This document shows positions 1-6,314 of a DNA stretch of 6,700 bases, one piece after another. The translations under genes were made by a program, and so were the position numbers. This DNA comes from Comamonadaceae bacterium (lineage in GTDB: Bacteria > Pseudomonadota > Gammaproteobacteria > Burkholderiales > Burkholderiaceae_C): positions 1 through 6,700 of the forward strand of contig CANJNX010000046.1 of assembly GCA_947475495.1 (NCBI GenBank), in the 5' to 3' direction. Every line of letters begins with the position of its first letter. Position 1 is the first letter of the stretch. Under the pieces are notes generated by a model. That model did not search any database and was not told the DNA's origin. It saw nothing but the letters and a program-made list of their open reading frames with translations.

Positions 1-357
1 ACAGACAAATACCTCCACGGCATTCCCGCAGACGCACGAATCAACCGCGCTGGCGGCGGCTCCTTGCCAAAAGAGCATTTAAGCCACGACAACCTGCAAC
101 ATGTCCGGGCGCTTCAAGACATTGCGCTATCGCGCGGGCAAAGTCTCGCCCAAATGGCCACCGCGTGGGTCTTGCGCGATGCCCGCGTTACGTCGGCTTT
201 GATAGGCGCCAGCAAGCCTGCGCAAATTACTGAATTGGCCCAGGCCATGGCGAATTTGAACTTTACTGCCGATGAACTCAAGGCCATTGACCAACACGCC
301 GTGGACGGTGGAATTAACCTCTGGCAGCGCCCAAGCAGCGACCAACGGCCTGCTTGA
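1..357 (+). CDS. Aldo/keto reductase, C-terminal part (L-glyceraldehyde-3-phosphate reductase / YghZ type), cut by the window edge
   Basis: The reading frame is open from base 1 and ends in TGA at 355-357, giving the last 118 residues of a protein whose family is usually about 330-350 residues; the N-terminus lies outside the window. The tail shows features typical of NADPH-dependent aldo/keto reductases of the YghZ group: a DKYL-GIP stretch at the left edge, RGQSLAQMATAWVLRD (a helix before the cofactor site), VTSALIGAS-PAQI (the NADP phosphate-binding loop) and the closing GGINLW. The catalytic Asp-Tyr-Lys-His residues would be upstream and cannot be seen. Family members reduce small aldehydes such as L-glyceraldehyde 3-phosphate or methylglyoxal in the cytosol; the exact substrate here is inferred from similarity only. 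It converges on ptsI with 23 bp between the stop codons, and no clear terminator hairpin lies there. Confidence 0.9.
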   Translation, partial: TDKYLHGIPADARINRAGGGSLPKEHLSHDNLQHVRALQDIALSRGQSLAQMATAWVLRDARVTSALIGASKPAQITELAQAMANLNFTADELKAIDQHAVDGGINLWQRPSSDQRPA

Positions 358-380
358 ATTTGCGACCCACCGCCCGCGGC

Positions 381-2162
381 TTATTGCGCGCTAGCGGTCA
401 TTTCCAAAGCCGGCGTCTCAGAGGCTAAAACGCGTTGCGCCCAAGGCGCAAGCCGCGTGGTGTCTGCGCGAAGTATTTCTTGTTTGACTGCCAAAATTTG
501 CGCAGGGTGCATGGAAAAACTACGCAGCCCCAGGCCCAGAAGCAATCGCGTCAATGTCACGTCTCCAGCCATCTCGCCACACACGCTCACGTCTTTGCCT
601 TGCTTGACACATTCCTCAATGGTAGATGCCACCAACTGCAACACCGCAGGATGCAAGGGATCGTAGAGGTGCGCGACCGATTCATCAGCACGGTCAATCG
701 CCAAGGTGTACTGAATCAAATCATTGGTTCCGATAGACAAGAAATCAAAGTGCTTGAGGAATAACTTCAGACTCAAGGCGGCAGCAGGAATTTCAATCAT
801 CGCGCCAAGTTTGACGGGCCCGTAAGCAATGCCGCGCTTATCGAGCATGGCGCGGGCGCGTTCGATGTGCGCCAAGGTTTGACGAATTTCGCTGGCATGG
901 GCCAACATCGGTATGAGCAAGTGCACTTGCCCAAACGCTGCCGCCCGCAAAATAGCGCGCAATTGCGTCAAGAACATCGCTGGATCTGCCAAGCTCCAGC
1001 GAATGGCGCGCAAACCCAAAGCAGGGTTGAGATGGGCATCATCGTGCACGCTGCTGTCAAGTGGTTTGTCAGCGCCTACATCGACGGTTCGAATGGTGAC
1101 GGGCAAGCCTTGCATGCCTTCGACAGCGCGCTTATAGGCTTGGAACTGTTCTTCTTCATCGGGCAAATTGCCTTGGCGACCCATGAATAAAAATTCACTA
1201 CGAAACAAGCCAACGCCCAAAGCGCCCGCTTGCAACGCACTGCTGGCATCTTCAGGCATTTCAATGTTCGCAAGCAGCTGGATTTTTTCTCCATCCATCG
1301 TTACGGCCGGTGTATGCAACAGCCGGGTTAGCCGGCTACGCTCTAAATCCCCTTGGCGTTGTTTGAATCCGTACTCGGCAAGAATAATGGGAGAAGGGTC
1401 GACGATGATGACGCCTGCATCCCCATCGATGATGATCCAGTCGTCTTGGCGCACCAACTGGCTGCAGGTTCTCGCACCCACGACGGCAGGGATGTCCATG
1501 CTGCGGGCCACAATGGCTGTGTGTGAAGTTTTTCCACCGACATCGGTGATAAAACCCGCAAATACGCTTTGCTTGAACTGCAGCATGTCGGCCGGTGACA
1601 GGTCATGCGCAACCAACACCAAGGGCACATCCACTGTGTCCCCCAGGAGCAGGTCTTGTTGCATCGGTTTTCTTGTTGCGCGCGCGGGCGATGCCACCAC
1701 CGGAGACGCCACGCCCTTCATCGCACGCAAAATCCGCTCCACAATCTGCTCAAGGTCGGCTTTGCGTTCGCGAAGATACGCATCTTCCATTTCATCAAAA
1801 TGGCGGGCGATGATTTCGAGCTGCGTCGTCAGCGCCCACTCCGCGTTGTAGAGGCGATCGGAGATCCAGCCCTTCACGCCACTGATCAACTCTGCATCTT
1901 GCAGCAGCATAAGATGCACATCGAGCAAAGCGCTCAACTCATGGGGCGCCTCTTTGGGCCCCATGTGCGAGATACTGGTTTGCAGACGTTGGAGCTCTTC
2001 AATCACGGCATCGCGCCCGACCCGAACCCGTTCAATCTCAGCTTCGACGTCATTGGCGGCAATAAAGTAATGCGCAACATCCATCCGGCTCGATGCGACA
2101 AGTACCGCACGTCCAATTGCCACTCCGCGTGAAACGGCTAAACCATGGATGGAGAAAGTCAT
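381..2162 (-). CDS. ptsI: Phosphoenolpyruvate-protein phosphotransferase (PTS enzyme I)
   Basis: This is a cytoplasmic enzyme of 593 residues that takes phosphate from PEP onto a histidine and hands it to HPr. The N-terminal HPr-binding and phosphohistidine domains hold the active-site motif GGKTSHTAIVARS with the phosphorylated His at about residue 214. The C-terminal PEP-binding barrel carries LFRSEFLF (Arg321), RTVDVGADK (about 359-366), GLRAIR (383-388), MIEIP (Glu457), the SIGTNDLIQY loop (Asn480, Asp481) and VCGEMAGD with the catalytic Cys at 528. All residues expected for activity appear present. Length is slightly above the usual 570-590. The ATG at 2162-2160 begins a typical EI start (MTFSIHGLAVSRGVAIGRA). 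It lies 18 bp after the ptsH stop and has only a weak ribosome binding site, so translation probably depends on coupling to ptsH. It is the last gene of the minus-strand cluster. Confidence 0.97.
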   Translation of the reverse strand: MTFSIHGLAVSRGVAIGRAVLVASSRMDVAHYFIAANDVEAEIERVRVGRDAVIEELQRLQTSISHMGPKEAPHELSALLDVHLMLLQDAELISGVKGWISDRLYNAEWALTTQLEIIARHFDEMEDAYLRERKADLEQIVERILRAMKGVASPVVASPARATRKPMQQDLLLGDTVDVPLVLVAHDLSPADMLQFKQSVFAGFITDVGGKTSHTAIVARSMDIPAVVGARTCSQLVRQDDWIIIDGDAGVIIVDPSPIILAEYGFKQRQGDLERSRLTRLLHTPAVTMDGEKIQLLANIEMPEDASSALQAGALGVGLFRSEFLFMGRQGNLPDEEEQFQAYKRAVEGMQGLPVTIRTVDVGADKPLDSSVHDDAHLNPALGLRAIRWSLADPAMFLTQLRAILRAAAFGQVHLLIPMLAHASEIRQTLAHIERARAMLDKRGIAYGPVKLGAMIEIPAAALSLKLFLKHFDFLSIGTNDLIQYTLAIDRADESVAHLYDPLHPAVLQLVASTIEECVKQGKDVSVCGEMAGDVTLTRLLLGLGLRSFSMHPAQILAVKQEILRADTTRLAPWAQRVLASETPALEMTASAQ

Positions 2163-2180
2163 TGCTTGTGTATCTCTGGA

Positions 2181-2450
2181 CTATTCGCCTTCGCCAAAGC
2201 GATCGTTAATTAAAGCCAGCAAAGCATCCATCGCCTCTTGTTCTTGGTCGCCATCGGTTTCTACAACGACATCGGAGCCCACGCCGGCCGCCAGCATCAT
2301 CACACCCATGATGCTTTTGGCATTGACCCGACGTTCGCCTTTGGTAATCCAAACAGCACACGGAAAGCTACCCGCCATTTTGGTGAGTTTGGCAGAGGCT
2401 CGGGCATGAAGGCCCAACTTGTTGGTGATGGTGATGGGCTTGCTTATCAT
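2181..2450 (-). CDS. ptsH: Phosphocarrier protein HPr
   Basis: This is a small cytoplasmic phosphocarrier of 89 residues between enzyme I and EIIA. The phosphorylated histidine is His15 in NKLGLHARASAK, followed by the conserved Arg17. Ser46 lies in NAKSIMGVMMLAA, the site phosphorylated by HPr kinase/phosphorylase in organisms that have it, so regulation by serine phosphorylation is plausible although hprK is not in this window. The frame is open further upstream, but I chose the ATG at 2450-2448: it gives the standard HPr N-terminus (MISKPITITNK), places His and Ser at the canonical 15 and 46, overlaps the EIIA stop as ATGA, and is preceded by a purine-rich GAAAGAA. The 4-nt overlap suggests translational coupling with the EIIA gene. 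Its stop is 18 bp before ptsI. Confidence 0.96.
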   Translation of the reverse strand: MISKPITITNKLGLHARASAKLTKMAGSFPCAVWITKGERRVNAKSIMGVMMLAAGVGSDVVVETDGDQEQEAMDALLALINDRFGEGE

Positions 2451-2866
2451 TGGTTTTCTTTCACTAATTGGGTTGGGGTCGATACGGCGACTTGCATGAT
2501 GCATTGCGTTGCACCCGCTAAAGCACGCATGACCAGCGCATCTAATGATTCGTTGCGGTAGCTCACGGCTTTCAGTGCCATGGGCAAATTAACCCCAGCA
2601 ACCAATTTGGAGTCCAGGCCGTCGACCAATTTTTGCGCCACGTTGCAAGGTGTTGCGCCATAAACATCTGTCAGCACCAACACATGTGGGGTCCCCAATT
2701 GTTGCATCAAGTCCCGTGCCGCCTGCAGCGTTTCTTCCGGTGCGACTGTGGGTTGAACATCCAGGGCAAGCACGCCTTGATCGGCGTCAGGAAAAACATG
2801 CAAGACGCAGGCACGTAATGCACTGGCCAGGGGTGCGTGAGCGATCAGTAAGATTCCAATGGTCAT
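2447..2866 (-). CDS. PTS EIIA component, mannose/fructose family (EIIA-Man type), stand-alone
   Basis: This is a 139-residue cytoplasmic single-domain protein that accepts phosphate from HPr. It opens with MTIGILLIAHAPLASAL, which puts the phosphorylatable histidine at residue 10, as in the E. coli ManX IIA domain. Asp67 in LTDVYGATPCNVA and the GVNLPM segment (91-96) also match the family. The frame is open upstream, but I chose the ATG at 2866-2864 because everything before it would be a non-homologous extension running into the MFS gene; its ribosome binding site is weak. The EIIA is not fused to an EIIB domain, and no EIIB, EIIC or EIID gene is present here. In betaproteobacteria such an EIIA-HPr-EI set is generally regarded as regulatory, influencing carbon storage and metabolism instead of moving sugar. 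That role is inferred from the family and context. Confidence 0.92.
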   Translation of the reverse strand: MTIGILLIAHAPLASALRACVLHVFPDADQGVLALDVQPTVAPEETLQAARDLMQQLGTPHVLVLTDVYGATPCNVAQKLVDGLDSKLVAGVNLPMALKAVSYRNESLDALVMRALAGATQCIMQVAVSTPTQLVKENQ

Positions 2867-2895
2867 GAAGCGTATGTCGACAGTTGAGTATTCGA

Positions 2896-4155
2896 TTATG
2901 GCGTTTTTGCTCGCACAAAATGCACATACGCCCACAAGCAGCACAGTCCATAGACCCCGATAGCGCCTTGGTACGCCATCGGCTCGGCCCAACCCCAAGC
3001 GCGTAGACCATCGATCACCAGGCCCACGCCCCATTGCACGGCAAAAACGCCGCTAAATATGACCAAGTTGAATGCCGACAATGCGCGGCCCGCCAGCTCC
3101 GGTTTAAAGGCCATGCCTACTGCGGGTTGTGCCAAAGCTGCTACGGTTGAGCTTACGCAATACACCGTCCACACGATGGCGGACGCCTCGCCGACGTGGT
3201 TGGCACTCACGACCAGCACCGCAACCATCACAAGACTGATGGGCAGTCCGCGTTTCATGAGCGTATCGGCACTCAGCCCTTGTTGAGTCAGCCAAGGGTT
3301 GGCCCAACCCCACAGCAAGAATGCCACCATCATCGCTACATTGAGCCAAAACATCCCTGCGCCCGCCTGCTCTGGCGTCATACCTGCGACTTTGACCATC
3401 CAAGGGGCCGCCCAAAGGGTTTGCATGGCCACCAAACCACCGTAGCCCACAAATCCGAATGGGGCCAGGCTTCGAAAATAAGCATTGCGCCACACGGCGG
3501 CGTAGCCTGGCGGCTCTACTGCCTCACCGCCCTGGCTTGGGCTTGCTGGTTGCTGCGTCATCTTGCTTGGCACTTTCCAAGCAATCAAAACCATCGAGGC
3601 CGCCAATAAGGCACCCAAACCTAAAAATATTCCCCGCCATCCGATGGTGGGCATCAACCATTGCACTGGCAAGGTAGACGCCACCATGCCCAAAGCGCCT
3701 GTCATGAGCATCCACGAATTTGCCCGCATTTGTAATCCTGGGGCATACCAACGGCGGTAGCCCGTCAGCGGTGCCATCAGACAGGCACTCACTCCTACGC
3801 CACACAACATGCGCCCTAACAACAAACCAACGAAGCCGGTCGCATTGGCAAACGCAATACAAGCCAAAACCGCAACACTTAAAAATCCCAAAACAACACG
3901 CTGCGGCCCAAATCGATCGAGCAGGGTTCCCAGCGGCAACTGGGTCAGCGCAAATCCGAAGAAATAACCGCCTGCCAGCAAACCCAGGTTTCCCGCAGTA
4001 AGGGCAAACTCTTGAACCAACGTGGGGGCAAGGGTGGCAGTGATTGCGCGGATCAGCGTCGATAAAAAATAGGCAAATGCAAAAGCCAAAAACACCAACA
4101 CCGCTTGTCGGGGTTGGAGATAGTCCATCGACCGCGCATCTAAAGTAGTGTTCAT
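2896..4155 (-). CDS. Major facilitator superfamily transporter, substrate unknown
   Basis: This is an inner-membrane protein of 419 residues with about twelve hydrophobic helices in two halves. The first helix is at about 17-38. MFS motif A is clear between helices 2 and 3 (GTLLDRFGPQR, residues 76-86). A hydrophilic central loop at about 195-225, rich in Gln, Pro and Gly, separates the halves. Charged residues near Arg36 and Arg115 lie in or beside helices and may contact substrate. Nothing visible identifies the cargo; it could be an organic anion or a drug-like compound. The ATG at 4155-4153 was chosen because it overlaps the upstream lipoprotein stop as ATGA; a second ATG at 4128-4126 would only shorten the cytoplasmic N-terminus by nine residues. 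The stop lies 29 bp before the EIIA gene, so it appears to be co-transcribed with the PTS genes. Confidence 0.88.
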   Translation of the reverse strand: MNTTLDARSMDYLQPRQAVLVFLAFAFAYFLSTLIRAITATLAPTLVQEFALTAGNLGLLAGGYFFGFALTQLPLGTLLDRFGPQRVVLGFLSVAVLACIAFANATGFVGLLLGRMLCGVGVSACLMAPLTGYRRWYAPGLQMRANSWMLMTGALGMVASTLPVQWLMPTIGWRGIFLGLGALLAASMVLIAWKVPSKMTQQPASPSQGGEAVEPPGYAAVWRNAYFRSLAPFGFVGYGGLVAMQTLWAAPWMVKVAGMTPEQAGAGMFWLNVAMMVAFLLWGWANPWLTQQGLSADTLMKRGLPISLVMVAVLVVSANHVGEASAIVWTVYCVSSTVAALAQPAVGMAFKPELAGRALSAFNLVIFSGVFAVQWGVGLVIDGLRAWGWAEPMAYQGAIGVYGLCCLWAYVHFVRAKTP

Positions 4156-4712
4156 TGAATTTTTACTTCGCTAAAAAAGGGGTCCGTTTGCTCAGCGGTC
4201 AGGGTTGCTGCATACGTTGCTAAGTGATAAATTTCATCTCCCTGCACCACCCACACCAATTGCGCTTGTAGCACTTGTCCGTTACTTCGGGCGCCTGTCG
4301 CCTTGAAGAATCTGCCTTGGATTTGATTTTCCCCGCGTGTTTGAAACACAGTGTGTTGCGGCGCACCGGCTTGCATTTGTTTCAAACTCGCGTTTTGCCA
4401 TGCCACGGCGACAGCATCGCTCTCACTGGCCTCTGGCACCCGGGCATGACTTACGGCATACATCACCCCCTGCGCTTCACAGCCTGCCATTTCCATTTGG
4501 ATGGTTTTTCCTCCCATCTCCAATGGCCTTTGCGCGCGATCGGGCTTGCAAGGCAACCAAGTTGCCAGCCCGCCAACGCTTACGGCTCTCCAATTCAAGG
4601 CTGGTGTGCAACTGGCCAAGCCAAGGGCCATAATCAGCGCGTAGAACGCATAACGGGTTTGGCCTTTACCCTTTATCGACATTGCATTTACAGTAAACTT
4701 TTTACTAACCAT
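4152..4712 (-). CDS. Putative lipoprotein of unknown function
   Basis: I do not recognise a named family. From the ATG at 4712-4710 the product has 186 residues. It has a basic N-terminus (several Lys and Arg up to residue 20), a hydrophobic stretch YAFYALIMALGLAS, then a lipobox L-A-S-C with the acylated Cys at residue 35; position +2 is Thr, which does not suggest inner-membrane retention. The mature part contains WLPCKPDRA and MAGCEA, so two further Cys (about 55 and 78) could form a periplasmic disulfide. The rest looks soluble and ends with alternating hydrophobic segments around QLVWVVQGDEIYHLATYA. I preferred this start because AAGGTG sits six bases upstream; an ATG at 4682-4680 gives a shorter and more typical signal peptide (Cys25) but has no visible ribosome binding site. 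Its stop overlaps the MFS start by 4 nt. Confidence 0.72.
   Translation of the reverse strand: MVSKKFTVNAMSIKGKGQTRYAFYALIMALGLASCTPALNWRAVSVGGLATWLPCKPDRAQRPLEMGGKTIQMEMAGCEAQGVMYAVSHARVPEASESDAVAVAWQNASLKQMQAGAPQHTVFQTRGENQIQGRFFKATGARSNGQVLQAQLVWVVQGDEIYHLATYAATLTAEQTDPFFSEVKIQ
4687..4706. repeat. Two overlapping AT-rich inverted repeats near the divergent starts
   Basis: TTTAC-A-GTAAA (4687-4697) is a perfect palindrome around one central base. It overlaps AGTAAA-CTT-TTTACT (4692-4706), a second perfect inverted repeat with a three-base spacer. They lie just upstream of the plus-strand tlpA-like start and inside the first codons of the lipoprotein gene if the 4712 start is right. They could be an operator or a small mRNA hairpin, or simply chance in an AT-rich stretch. 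No function is demonstrated. Confidence 0.4.
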
Positions 4713-4718
4713 CGCACC

Positions 4719-4724
4719 CACCTT
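4719..4724 (-). promoter_or_regulatory. Ribosome binding site for the lipoprotein gene
   Basis: On the minus strand AAGGTG ends six bases before the ATG at 4712-4710. It decides the start over the in-frame ATGs at 4727-4725 and 4682-4680, neither of which has a purine-rich leader. The site lies directly beside the tlpA-like start codon of the opposite strand. Confidence 0.55.
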
Positions 4725-4725
4725 C

Positions 4726-5223
4726 ATGAATCGTATTTTCACCACTGCAGCCATCCTATCGGCTGGCCTATTGATTGGGGCCGCTTTGCTATGGAAGTCC
4801 GAGTCTATCGCCCCGAGCAGCACTTTTGTGTTGCTCGATGGGAGCACCCAACAGACATCGGATCTCAAAGGTCAAGTCACGCTCGTTAATTTTTGGGCTA
4901 CGAGTTGCGTAACGTGTGTTGCGGAGATGCCAGAGATGGTAAACACCTTTGAAAAATTCAAAGGCCAAGGTTTCAAGACGCTTGCAGTATCCATGCAATA
5001 CGATCCACCGAGCTATGTGGTGAATTTTGTTCAGTCCCGTAAGATTCCTTTTGATGTTGCCATTGACAACACCGGTGCTATTGCGAAAGCCTGGGGGGAT
5101 GTCCAACTCACACCCACGAGTTACTTGATCGATAAAAAAGGGCGCATCATCAAGCGCTATGTGGGCACCCCCGACTTTGGGCAATTAAACGCCCTCATCG
5201 CGCAGCTTTTGCAAGAAACCTAA
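4726..5223 (+). CDS. TlpA/ResA-like membrane-anchored thiol-disulfide oxidoreductase
   Basis: This is a protein of 165 residues with an N-terminal uncleaved-looking hydrophobic anchor (about 5-23, after Arg3) and a thioredoxin-fold domain facing the periplasm. The active site is at residues 57-64, WATSCVTC, with Cys61 and Cys64, followed by the VAEMP helix typical of TlpA-type proteins. The cis-proline loop is LTPTSYLID with Pro130, then DKKGRI. All core elements of a working thioredoxin fold are present. The motif differs from the usual W-C-x-P-C: Ser precedes the first Cys, and Thr replaces Pro inside the CxxC. Family members reduce or oxidise cysteines in exported proteins such as cytochrome c or its maturation factors; the partner here is unknown. 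No clear ribosome binding site precedes the ATG. The start codon is 13 bp from the divergent lipoprotein start, and a GNAT gene follows 24 bp downstream. Confidence 0.9.
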   Translation: MNRIFTTAAILSAGLLIGAALLWKSESIAPSSTFVLLDGSTQQTSDLKGQVTLVNFWATSCVTCVAEMPEMVNTFEKFKGQGFKTLAVSMQYDPPSYVVNFVQSRKIPFDVAIDNTGAIAKAWGDVQLTPTSYLIDKKGRIIKRYVGTPDFGQLNALIAQLLQET

Positions 5224-5247
5224 ATCAGCAAGCGCACGCTTCCCACC

Positions 5248-5757
5248 ATGTCCCCTGCGGCAAACCCCTTGCACACCTCTGACATCGCCCTGATTTCGCC
5301 TCAAACGGCAGCGGACTTTTCTTTTTTGAAAAACCTGCTGAGTGAGTATGCAGCGTCTGTGGATCAAGACGCGTGTTTCGAGAATTTCGAAGCGGAACTG
5401 CGCGATTTACCAGGCGAATATGCTGCTCCTCGGGGTCATTTGCTGTTGGCGCGTGTGAATGCACAGTGGGCGGGTTGCTGTGCATTGCGGCCTCTTGACA
5501 GCGCGGACTACCCCAATGCATGCGAAATGAAGCGTTTGTTTGTGCAGCCGCGCTTTAGAGCCCAAGGCATAGGCCGTTTGCTTGCGCAAGCGATGCTTGA
5601 TTACGCGCATTTGCAAGATTACAGCTGCGTACTCTTAGATACCCTGAGCGACATGGAAACCGCACGCGCGCTCTACCAAGAACTCGGTTTTGCGGAAATT
5701 CCACCCTACCACTTCAATCCTATTTCTGGGGCGCATTACCTTAAAGTGGACCTTTAG
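5248..5757 (+). CDS. GNAT family N-acetyltransferase
   Basis: This is a 169-residue cytoplasmic protein with the fold signature of acetyl-CoA-dependent N-acetyltransferases. Motif A spans about 93-115: EMKRLFVQP on beta strand 4, then RAQGIG (104-109), the pyrophosphate-binding loop. Motif B is near ALYQELGF (141-148). An N-terminal segment with FENFEAEL and LPGEYA, and a tail with FNPISGAHYLKVDL, resemble a widespread uncharacterised bacterial GNAT group; the acceptor substrate is not predictable. The start is 24 bp after the tlpA-like stop and in the same frame, so the two are probably co-transcribed. The ribosome binding site is weak. The stop TAG at 5755-5757 lies within the left arm of an inverted repeat. 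Confidence 0.88.
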   Translation: MSPAANPLHTSDIALISPQTAADFSFLKNLLSEYAASVDQDACFENFEAELRDLPGEYAAPRGHLLLARVNAQWAGCCALRPLDSADYPNACEMKRLFVQPRFRAQGIGRLLAQAMLDYAHLQDYSCVLLDTLSDMETARALYQELGFAEIPPYHFNPISGAHYLKVDL

Positions 5758-5774
5758 CACCATTGCGCTAAAGG
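5751..5774. terminator. Possible bidirectional terminator between the GNAT and peroxiredoxin genes
   Basis: CCTTTAGC (5751-5758) and GCTAAAGG (5767-5774) form a perfect eight-base-pair stem with an eight-base loop in the convergent junction. The left arm includes the GNAT stop codon. Downstream on the plus strand there is only a C-rich then mixed T-rich stretch (CCCCTCGTTCTTTC), not a real T run, and on the minus side there is only TCCACTTTAA. It is therefore a weak intrinsic terminator at best, but its position between converging genes favours that role. Confidence 0.5.
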
Positions 5775-5796
5775 CCCCTCGTTCTTTCTATTCCAA

Positions 5797-6303
5797 TTAC
5801 CCTTTGGCCTGCGCCAACAAGGTTTGTGCATCGCTGACTTCAAACTTTCCTGGGCCTTCGATATTTAACGAGGCCACTTTTCCATTTTTGACCAACATCG
5901 AATAGCGGTTGCTACGCAATCCCATGCCGCGGCTGGTCAAGTCCAAGGTCAAACCGGTTGCTTGGGTAAACGCAGCACTTCCATCAGCCAACATACGCAC
6001 CTTGGCACCAGTTTTCTGGTCACGCGCCCAGGCGCCCATCACAAAGGCATCATTGACACTAACGCACCAGATTTCATCGACACCTGCGGCCTTGAATTGC
6101 GCAAAGTGCTCAACATAGCCAGGGACATGTTTTGCAGAGCAGGTTGGCGTATAGGCGCCTGGCAATGCGAACAATGCAATGGTTTTGCCAGCGCTGGCCT
6201 GGGTCACGTCAACCGCATTGGGGCCAATGCTGCAGCCCTCGCCTTCAACTTCTGAATATTCCATCAGGGTGGATGCGGGAAGTGTGTCGCCTACTTTGAT
6301 CAT
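5797..6303 (-). CDS. Peroxiredoxin, Prx5 family
   Basis: This is a cytoplasmic thiol peroxidase of 168 residues that would reduce hydrogen peroxide and alkyl hydroperoxides. The catalytic motif P-x3-T-x2-C is exact: Pro48, Thr52 and the peroxidatic Cys55 in LPGAYTPTCSAKHVPGY. The conserved active-site Arg is likely Arg133 in SNRYSMLV. The early GDTLP and the IWCVSVNDAFVMGAW segment (Cys80) are also typical of the Prx5 group. There is no cysteine after residue 80, so it lacks the C-terminal resolving Cys of the human PRDX5 type and probably depends on an external thiol such as glutaredoxin/glutathione or thioredoxin. The ATG at 6303-6301 has a strong AAGGAG five bases upstream. The gene lies 42 bp past a strong terminator, so it is expected to have its own promoter, although I could not identify a convincing one. 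Confidence 0.94.
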   Translation of the reverse strand: MIKVGDTLPASTLMEYSEVEGEGCSIGPNAVDVTQASAGKTIALFALPGAYTPTCSAKHVPGYVEHFAQFKAAGVDEIWCVSVNDAFVMGAWARDQKTGAKVRMLADGSAAFTQATGLTLDLTSRGMGLRSNRYSMLVKNGKVASLNIEGPGKFEVSDAQTLLAQAKG

Positions 6304-6308
6304 GGTTG

Positions 6309-6314
6309 CTCCTT
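6309..6314 (-). promoter_or_regulatory. Ribosome binding site of the peroxiredoxin gene
   Basis: A full AAGGAG lies five bases before the ATG at 6303-6301 on the minus strand. It fixes the start and suggests strong translation. Confidence 0.8.

Noticed and set aside
358..380. Possible terminator between the aldo/keto reductase and ptsI
   Set aside because: The 23 bp are GC-rich with short partial symmetry (CCGCGG), but no stable stem followed by a T run could be traced on either strand.
1168..1851. Open frame of 227 codons on the plus strand opposite ptsI
   Set aside because: It is fully antisense to well-conserved enzyme I motifs, and its Ser/Thr/Arg-rich composition is typical of a shadow frame.
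1605..2132. Open frame of 175 codons on the plus strand opposite the ptsI N-terminal part
   Set aside because: It is antisense to EI, has no recognisable domain or ribosome binding site, and is rich in His, Arg and Cys as expected from a reverse-strand shadow.
2451..2504. N-terminal extension of HPr by 18 codons
   Set aside because: The downstream ATG gives the canonical HPr length, the His15/Ser46 numbering and an ATGA overlap with the EIIA stop.
2867..3034. N-terminal extension of the EIIA frame by 56 codons
   Set aside because: It overlaps the MFS gene end in another frame, and the family starts at MTIGILLIAH, which places the active His at residue 10.
4275..4889. Open frame of 204 codons on the plus strand across the lipoprotein and the tlpA-like start
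   Set aside because: It overlaps the tlpA-like gene in another frame and is antisense to the lipoprotein, and its translation shows no coherent domain.
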